From Desulfobulbaceae bacterium (lineage in GTDB: Bacteria > Desulfobacterota > Desulfobulbia > Desulfobulbales > Desulfocapsaceae): a stretch of DNA of 11,503 nucleotides. Numbering within the stretch: position 1 is the first letter of the stretch; the number at the start of each line of letters is the position of its first letter. Below are positions 6,363 through 11,503 of the stretch, piece by piece. The DNA is taken from NCBI GenBank assembly GCA_030599175.1, contig JAUVON010000053.1, positions 1-11,503 of the forward strand. Reading direction: 5' to 3'. The notes under the pieces are model-generated. The model was not told the DNA's origin, ran no database searches, and worked only from the letters and a program-made list of their open reading frames with translations. Position numbers and translations under genes: made by a program.

Positions 6363-9300
6363 TCAATGCAGTGTATGCTCATAGATCCCCGCCTTCGCAT
6401 CAATTTCGTCTGCTATCTCCACAACCCGCCTATGGTGAGTGAAAAGTAAGACCTGTGTACTTAATGCCAGCTCCGCAAGGATTTCGAGGCAGACTCTTGT
6501 GCGATTGTCATCAAAACCTATCAAAATGTCGTCAATGACCAAAGGCATGGATTCTCCTTTACTAAGATGTTGCTCAAGGGTAGCGAGGCGAAGCGATAGG
6601 AAAAGCTGATCTCTGGTGCCGTCGCTCATTCCATCGACGGACACCTCTACATCGTTTGAGCGTACTCCAAGGAGGACAGGCTTACCATTTTTGTCCAATT
6701 CATCCCGAAGATTCATATAAGAATTAAGGGTAAGTTTAGAAAAGAGATCACCAGCTCTGGCCAGAACCGGAGCCTGATTTGTCTTACGATAATCCTCTAT
6801 TCGTTCTTCCAGGATAAGCGCAGCAATTTTCAAACGAAGATATTGCTCGACACCAGAAACTATGGTGGCAAGTTGCTGCTCAGCCTCCTCTGATGCATTT
6901 GCGGCTATTCCAATGCCATCCTTGGCCTTTATATCGTTTTGAAGCGTTTGCCGTTGATCTCGTAATGTATCCCGGTTTTCCTGCAGTTCTTTCAGTTCTG
7001 ACAAAACTCTTTCCAGTTCTCCCTCAATAGCATCGATATCTGCATCGTTGGCCTCTTGTTCCAATTCTGTGATACTCAATCCATCTCCATTGCGTATGAG
7101 TTCTTGTTCTAACGTATCGATTTTCTCCTGCAACTCACGCATTTGTCGTGATCTTTCACCAGCTGATTCCAGTTCTTCTTTTGTCTCAACACCAGTTTGC
7201 TCCAGCAATAAAATAAATTGTTCCTGTGCCGTTCGAATCGTTATGTCAGCATCTTCAATTTCTTCCTTTTTTTCTTTTTCCTGGGTTGTAATCTTTTTTA
7301 GACTCGCCCTTGCTTCACGAGCATCATTCAGGTCACGGTTGAGCTGAGCAGCAATAATACCCGCTTCCTGGTTATTTCTCTCAAAACCAATAGTATCAGT
7401 AAAGGTGAAGACTTTTTGATCAAATTTCTCTAGAACCTGGTCAATCCCATAGATTCGCTTGCGCAATTCTTCTGATTTGTCGAATTTGTTAAAAAATTCC
7501 AATAACTGATCAAATGCTGCAGTCGCTTGTTCCGGATGAACATCAGGTTTTAAACCTAAGCCATCAATGGCCTGATCCCATTCCTGTGCCCAGTTGACTA
7601 GATCATTCTCAATTGAGGTAAGCTCTTCCTGTGCCCTGTTGATATGTATCTCTGCATCGTTAAGACTATGCTCCAATTGGTGCTTTCGCGCGAGAACAGC
7701 TTCCTCTTGCTCAATTTTCTGTTCACACAGATTGATCAGAGCCTCGAGATTCATGTCTTGAAGGTCTAATGAAGCATCAAATTTTACTATTTGCAGAGAG
7801 ACAGATTTCCCGATTGATTGACAATCCTTGGCAAGTTTTTCTGCATCACCGGAAATGATTTTCGTGGCCTTAACATTCGATAGAAGATTATTCACCTTAA
7901 GGAGCCATTGTTTCATCTCCCTTGGAGTTCCCGTATCTACGCCCAATGGCTTCCAAATGGAGTGCCATTCCTTTTGGAGCATTTCCCCGGCTTCATTCGT
8001 TTTACTGATTTCTTTTATGATCTCATTGTGACGCAAATTGAGGTCATCAATCCTTACCTCAAGATCCGCCCGCTTCACTACCTGGTCTGCGGCAAGACGG
8101 AGTCGATCCGATACGTGATCTGCATCGTCGACCTTTTGCTCATAAAATGTTGATAGATCAGAATCGGACACAAACTCTTGTATATCCTCGTCTACATCAT
8201 TTTCTTCAATATACTTTTGCTTTATGAGGCTCCAGCCTGTATTCCGTACCGATCGCGATTCTTCAAGCTCCGAAATCGTCGGCACATAACTTGTCAATAA
8301 CAAGGATTTCAGATCCTGTTTTGCCTGTTTTTGATCTTCTATGAATTCTTTTTGCCGGCGGCCATAATCTCTTATTATTTCGGATAGTTCATCAAGCTGT
8401 TTCTCGAATATGTCCAATGTCTCTAACATGGGCATGGCAACTGTAGAGAGTTCTTCGATGGATCCGGAAAATCTCCCGAGCCTGGAAAGCTCACTCGCAC
8501 AGGCAGTTTTTTCATCAGAAGCACGTTTTTGCAAATCGGCCAATCGTTGATCTATATCACCAACTTTCTGAGCTGCTGCAACTGCCGCCTTTAGTTCACT
8601 TAGATCCCAGGTCGATTGATCCTGTTCACCCAACTCTTTCTTAATTATTGCCTGCTCGTCTTTGACGTCACGAAGAGTGGCTTTGGCCGTTTCTTTTTTT
8701 TGATTCAGGAGGCTATGCTTCTGAGCCAAGCCGGAAATCCACTTTTTATTATTGGTCAGCGGTCGTAACTGGTCGGAATCATCGATACCAATATCGGGAC
8801 GTACACTCTTCAGCAGTTGCTCTGCCTCATTTCGTAACAGGCGTCGTTTTCCATCTTGCTGAGGACGATCTTTGATTGCAGTTTCAACGGCTCCCAACTC
8901 TTTGTGAATGGCTAGGATAACTTCTTCGTTTTCCAGCAATTCATTTCGAACATTTAACGTTTCTGAATCTTCTTTTAAGTGAATCAGCTTAGTTTCAGCT
9001 CTTTCTTTTATTTCGCTGGCCTTTTGTAGATTGTCGGCAGCATTTTTTCGTTTGTCATCGAAATCTTCCGAGAGAAGCAAAACTTCTCCCAATTCTTCAA
9101 TTTTAGCCAGAACTTCACGGCGTTCTGCCAGAGCACCTTTCACGCGATTAAGCCTGTCTAACTGGTTCTTTTCTTTGCTTTTCCCATTGATATTCTCTTC
9201 AATTCCCTGAATGGCACGCAGGATGTCTGCAAGTTCTTTTTGCAGTCTTTTCCACTCTGCAACGGGGAGGCTCGAATCCTTGACTCGTTTTTTTGCTTCT

Positions 9301-9875
9301 TTATAAGATGATATTGCCTGGTTCACTAGTTTTGTGGAGGCTCTGGGCTTAAAAAGATCCTCAGCACGATCTTGTAACTCTGACAATATCTGACGGAAGT
9401 CTGCAGTACCCACTGCAGCACTGAAAAGTGCTTGGCCAAGATCACCAGATTGGCTCAACAGCTCCTTGCCGCCCAAAACCAGTCCAGCATGATCTATTCC
9501 ATATAATTTCGTAAACAAATTTTCATCAATCCCACCCGGTAAAAACGGCATCAAAACCGAATCATCTATGGCAGTATTTGTACCTGGTTCCAATAAGGTG
9601 TCTTTTGTACCTTTCCTCCGTACAAACTCAATTTCTTCGCCGCTTGTAAGCTTGAGCTTTCCGCCTATTCGTAACTGTGGATTTGAGTGAAGGTAATTGT
9701 CGTTAGTACGGATTGGAATACCAAACAGCCAGGCGATGAGAGCTCTCAATGAGGTGCTCTTGCCGGCTTCATTGTCTCCATATATCAAATGTAACCCTGC
9801 ATTTCCTTCTGATAAATTCAATGATTTGTCGGTGAAGGAACCATATGCAATCAAATCAAGCCGGTCGATTCTCAT
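6363..9875 (-). CDS. yhaN: YhaN-like AAA ATPase (SbcC/Rad50-related, long coiled coil)
   Basis: This large ATPase of the SbcC/Rad50/YhaN group is expected to pair with the YhaO nuclease in DNA-end processing or repair. It has 1170 residues. The N-terminal ATPase lobe opens [14 protein letters not shown] and carries the Walker A motif GDNEAGKST (33-41). Long charged heptad-rich coiled coils fill about 190-1040. The C-terminal lobe has the ABC-like signature SDGTRDQ (1084-1090), the Walker B segment PLVIDD (1111-1116), the D-loop-like GFDDNR (1120-1125) and the switch histidines in FTHH (1145-1148). No CxxC zinc hook is present mid-coil, which separates it from classical SbcC/Rad50. The ATG overlaps the upstream TGA by 4 bp, and GGGAG lies 7 nt before it, so translation is probably coupled. 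All ATPase motifs look intact, but its nuclease partner upstream is damaged. Confidence 0.9.
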   Translation of the reverse strand: MRIDRLDLIAYGSFTDKSLNLSEGNAGLHLIYGDNEAGKSTSLRALIAWLFGIPIRTNDNYLHSNPQLRIGGKLKLTSGEEIEFVRRKGTKDTLLEPGTNTAIDDSVLMPFLPGGIDENLFTKLYGIDHAGLVLGGKELLSQSGDLGQALFSAAVGTADFRQILSELQDRAEDLFKPRASTKLVNQAISSYKEAKKRVKDSSLPVAEWKRLQKELADILRAIQGIEENINGKSKEKNQLDRLNRVKGALAERREVLAKIEELGEVLLLSEDFDDKRKNAADNLQKASEIKERAETKLIHLKEDSETLNVRNELLENEEVILAIHKELGAVETAIKDRPQQDGKRRLLRNEAEQLLKSVRPDIGIDDSDQLRPLTNNKKWISGLAQKHSLLNQKKETAKATLRDVKDEQAIIKKELGEQDQSTWDLSELKAAVAAAQKVGDIDQRLADLQKRASDEKTACASELSRLGRFSGSIEELSTVAMPMLETLDIFEKQLDELSEIIRDYGRRQKEFIEDQKQAKQDLKSLLLTSYVPTISELEESRSVRNTGWSLIKQKYIEENDVDEDIQEFVSDSDLSTFYEQKVDDADHVSDRLRLAADQVVKRADLEVRIDDLNLRHNEIIKEISKTNEAGEMLQKEWHSIWKPLGVDTGTPREMKQWLLKVNNLLSNVKATKIISGDAEKLAKDCQSIGKSVSLQIVKFDASLDLQDMNLEALINLCEQKIEQEEAVLARKHQLEHSLNDAEIHINRAQEELTSIENDLVNWAQEWDQAIDGLGLKPDVHPEQATAAFDQLLEFFNKFDKSEELRKRIYGIDQVLEKFDQKVFTFTDTIGFERNNQEAGIIAAQLNRDLNDAREARASLKKITTQEKEKKEEIEDADITIRTAQEQFILLLEQTGVETKEELESAGERSRQMRELQEKIDTLEQELIRNGDGLSITELEQEANDADIDAIEGELERVLSELKELQENRDTLRDQRQTLQNDIKAKDGIGIAANASEEAEQQLATIVSGVEQYLRLKIAALILEERIEDYRKTNQAPVLARAGDLFSKLTLNSYMNLRDELDKNGKPVLLGVRSNDVEVSVDGMSDGTRDQLFLSLRLATLEQHLSKGESMPLVIDDILIGFDDNRTRVCLEILAELALSTQVLLFTHHRRVVEIADEIDAKAGIYEHTLH

Positions 9876-10684
9876 TGGTCATCTCCCACTGTCAACAGCC
9901 TGCCGGTTAACATATGTTTTGCCTCTTCAACCAAACGCTCAATGATTTGATTTTCATCAATATTTAAAACAGAGTCAACGCCAAACACCTCTGGTGGAAG
10001 CTTTTTTCGAAGATCGGAAATTACATCGTTCAGGCCGTTTATTTCGTCTGGATTTTCTGGTGTTGCCAATATGTCCTTAAGCAGTTCTCCAAATGCAGTG
10101 TCATCAGACAACACAGATTCTAAATCCTGTTTACCAACGGTTGCATTTTCAACTCTCTCTATCCACAAATCATCACCGGCAATTTCGGCACCAAGAGCTC
10201 TTATTTGTTGCTCAAATCGTTCTGGATACGCTGATAGCTCATTCGATATCGGGGTTGCCCCTTCAAAACGAATCCGCATGGCTACAGGTCGTCCGTCTGC
10301 AGAAAATCTTTCGTTCTCGATGGCTTTTCGAGTACGATCAAGTACCTCGCGTATTTCAGCAGCATCGGTTATATCGACATTGCACTTAACCCAACGCAAA
10401 ACATCTAACGAAAACTTATCTACTGCGCTCACAGCTCCGTCTTCGACTGTGACGAGCACACAACCCTTAGAACCGGATTCTCTAATATGACGTCCTTGAA
10501 TACAGCCGGGAAACACAATCCACGGATCTTCCGACACAAATTCCTGCTTGTGGATGTGGCCCAATGCCCAATATTGATAACCTTTAGAGCGTAAATCATC
10601 TGCCGAACAAGGGGCATACACTGCATGGCCTTCCCGGCCATCAAGACTGGTGTGTAATAAACCAATATTAAAAATTCCATTTTT
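9872..10684 (-). pseudogene. yhaO: YhaO-type DNA repair nuclease, C-terminal fragment
   Basis: This covers residues of about 273-542 of the chimeric frame. IFNIGLLHTSLDGREGH (276-292) and YWALGHIHKQE (310-320) are the last two metallophosphoesterase metal-binding blocks, the second holding the GHxH motif. WIVFPGCIQGRHIRE (327-341) is a YhaO-typical segment, followed by the C-terminal domain. The first blocks of the fold (DxHxG, GDxxD and GNHD) and roughly 140-150 N-terminal residues are missing compared with the usual length of about 410. Several metal ligands are therefore lost and nuclease activity is not expected. It keeps its native position before yhaN with a 4-bp stop/start overlap. No ribosome site is evident before the internal ATGs at 10708 or 10696. 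Confidence 0.75.
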
Positions 10685-11503
10685 CAGTTTCTCCATTTTC
10701 ACATCCATACTATTATTAAGTTTCAGGTTGATAGACCCTGAAAAAGCATAATTACCCTCCTGAGACTTTTCAATGTTGAATACCTCATACGCATATTTTG
10801 TGAAATTCACGAAATCGTTATAGCGAATCCAAATGAAACCATCATTTCCCCAACGGTTTCCCCAACTGTTAATGACCTCATAGGAACCTCCATATTTTTC
10901 ATTATCATATCCAATAACGCTTAAGGCATGGCCAGGATATTCAGTACTTGCCATCTCACTGGGTTGCCAAAAGTTTTTAGCAGTATAAAAGGATGGAGGG
11001 CAGTACATACCTATAACAACAGGATATTTTTCTGAAATTGATTTTTTAACAGCGTTTATTTTAAATTGATTTGAATGATTTTTATTAATGAAGGTTTCAT
11101 CTAAATAAACCTCAGGCCGATTTAAACTCCCATCAGAGTTTCGGTTTGCTATTTTTCGCCTTAGATACCGACGCCTTGCAAGGACAACATAAGCTTGCTC
11201 CTTGAGGGCTGATCGTCGTTTGTCTTTGCCATAGACAAACCCCCATCGACTTAAAGCCCTTAGAAGGGTAGGCATTGGAACTTCAACATCATACGTATGT
11301 AAAAGTTTTTTTCGAATCTCTTCTGCTGCAATTTTTTGGCCCTTTAAGTTCTTTTTTCTAATATATCCCCGAATCACTGGTTGCAAATTATCAGACATCC
11401 TATAAGGAGGTTTTCCTCGCCCTTTTATTTCAGTATCTTTAACCGTTCCTTTATTGTAATCTGCTATTATCCTTTTAACTGTTATCTCACCAATCCCCAA
11501 TCC
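9872..11503 (-). CDS. Chimeric reading frame: transposase, papain-like peptidase and YhaO fragments
   Basis: One uninterrupted frame runs from the window edge to the TGA at 9872-9874. Counted from a TTG at 11500 it has 542 residues, but the frame stays open to the last base, so no real start is visible and the gene is partial here. Three unrelated segments follow one another: residues 1 to about 143 resemble the N-terminal part of an IS630-type transposase, about 144-272 the C-terminal part of a C1A peptidase, and about 273-542 the C-terminal part of YhaO. Each lacks catalytic residues that belong in its missing half, so the fusion is unlikely to keep any of the three activities. The stop overlaps the yhaN ATG by 4 bp, which is the native yhaO-yhaN arrangement. 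The piece identities are from memory of the families, not from a search. Confidence 0.7.
   Translation of the reverse strand, partial: GLGIGEITVKRIIADYNKGTVKDTEIKGRGKPPYRMSDNLQPVIRGYIRKKNLKGQKIAAEEIRKKLLHTYDVEVPMPTLLRALSRWGFVYGKDKRRSALKEQAYVVLARRRYLRRKIANRNSDGSLNRPEVYLDETFINKNHSNQFKINAVKKSISEKYPVVIGMYCPPSFYTAKNFWQPSEMASTEYPGHALSVIGYDNEKYGGSYEVINSWGNRWGNDGFIWIRYNDFVNFTKYAYEVFNIEKSQEGNYAFSGSINLKLNNSMDVKMEKLKNGIFNIGLLHTSLDGREGHAVYAPCSADDLRSKGYQYWALGHIHKQEFVSEDPWIVFPGCIQGRHIRESGSKGCVLVTVEDGAVSAVDKFSLDVLRWVKCNVDITDAAEIREVLDRTRKAIENERFSADGRPVAMRIRFEGATPISNELSAYPERFEQQIRALGAEIAGDDLWIERVENATVGKQDLESVLSDDTAFGELLKDILATPENPDEINGLNDVISDLRKKLPPEVFGVDSVLNIDENQIIERLVEEAKHMLTGRLLTVGDDQ
10685..11071 (-). pseudogene. 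Papain-like (C1A) peptidase, C-terminal fragment
   Basis: This covers residues of about 144-272 of the chimeric frame. GHALSVIGYDN (190-200) carries the family's catalytic histidine (His191). EVINSWGNRWGNDGFIWI (208-225) carries the catalytic asparagine (Asn211) and the NSWG signature. The upstream QGxCGSCW region with the nucleophile cysteine is missing, so no protease activity is expected. The stretch near the transposase junction is very AT-rich (11 G/C of 60 at 11041-11100) against about 45% in the YhaO part, which suggests foreign origin. The tail (FSGSINLKLNNSMDVKM) may belong to a domain that follows such peptidases. The exact right boundary is approximate. Confidence 0.6.
11072..11503 (-). 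mobile_element. IS630-like transposase, N-terminal fragment
   Basis: This covers residues 1 to about 143 of the chimeric frame. A helix-turn-helix-like start (GIGEITVKRIIADYNKG) is followed by a second DNA-binding part with LLRALSRWGFVYGKDKRRS. The beginning of the DDE domain is at RPEVYLDETFINKNHS, where Asp134 is the expected first catalytic acid. The remaining D and E and the rest of the domain are absent, because sequence after NHS no longer looks like transposase. The extreme N-terminus lies beyond the window. It is moderately AT-rich. No terminal inverted repeat can be identified, since the outer end is outside the window and the inner end is deleted. Confidence 0.65.

Noticed and set aside
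5458..6366. Longer thyA (302 residues) from a TTG overlapping the yhaN stop
   Set aside because: The extra 19 residues match nothing in the family and have no ribosome site, whereas the ATG at 6309 has AGGAG at good spacing and gives the usual N-terminus.
6900..9300. Zinc-hook CxxC in the YhaN coiled coil (Rad50/SbcC assignment)
   Set aside because: The cysteines present are isolated and no CxxC was found, so a classical Rad50/SbcC call was dropped in favour of YhaN.

Overview
The window reads as a stretch of chromosome from a Gram-negative, probably anaerobic, selenocysteine-using bacterium. A sulfate-reducer-like member of the Desulfobacterota is my best guess. This is inferred from the gene set (TrpB2-type tryptophan synthase beta, a selenocysteine-containing SelD, YedF, AzlC/AzlD, YhaN) and roughly balanced base composition. 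It is not proven, because there is no rRNA or other strong phylogenetic marker here.

Left half, + strand (1-4399): trpB2 and hpt (hypoxanthine phosphoribosyltransferase) are separated by a strong GC-rich hairpin. A 150-bp gap with an inverted repeat and a possible promoter leads to a small CxxC protein of unknown function. Next comes a 117-nt extended palindrome, then selD and yedF. selD is the key gene to read correctly. Its true start is an ATG at 2715, and the in-frame TGA at 2763-2765 encodes selenocysteine, with a SECIS-like hairpin just behind it. Conventional gene calling would cut the gene to a start at 2880 and remove the catalytic loop. SelD makes selenophosphate, and YedF (TusA-like plus DsrE-like domains) is a selenium-associated companion, so 2715-4399 is a selenium metabolism unit. 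The small CxxC gene may belong with it.

Right half, - strand (4392-11503): read from the right edge leftwards, this looks like one co-directional block: a damaged yhaO, then yhaN (large coiled-coil ATPase), thyA (divergent thymidylate synthase), azlC and azlD (two-component branched-chain amino-acid exporter). Short spacings and overlaps (4 bp yhaO/yhaN, 25 bp azlC/azlD) suggest co-transcription. It meets yedF tail to tail with an 8-bp overlap.

The most unusual locus is at the right edge. One continuous reading frame joins three unrelated incomplete genes: the N-terminal part of an IS630-like transposase, the C-terminal part of a papain-like (C1A) cysteine peptidase, and the C-terminal part of the YhaO nuclease. 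Each piece lacks part of its catalytic machinery. It is either the scar of successive insertions and deletions or an assembly join. It implies that yhaN here has lost its intact nuclease partner. No tRNA, rRNA or CRISPR array was seen.
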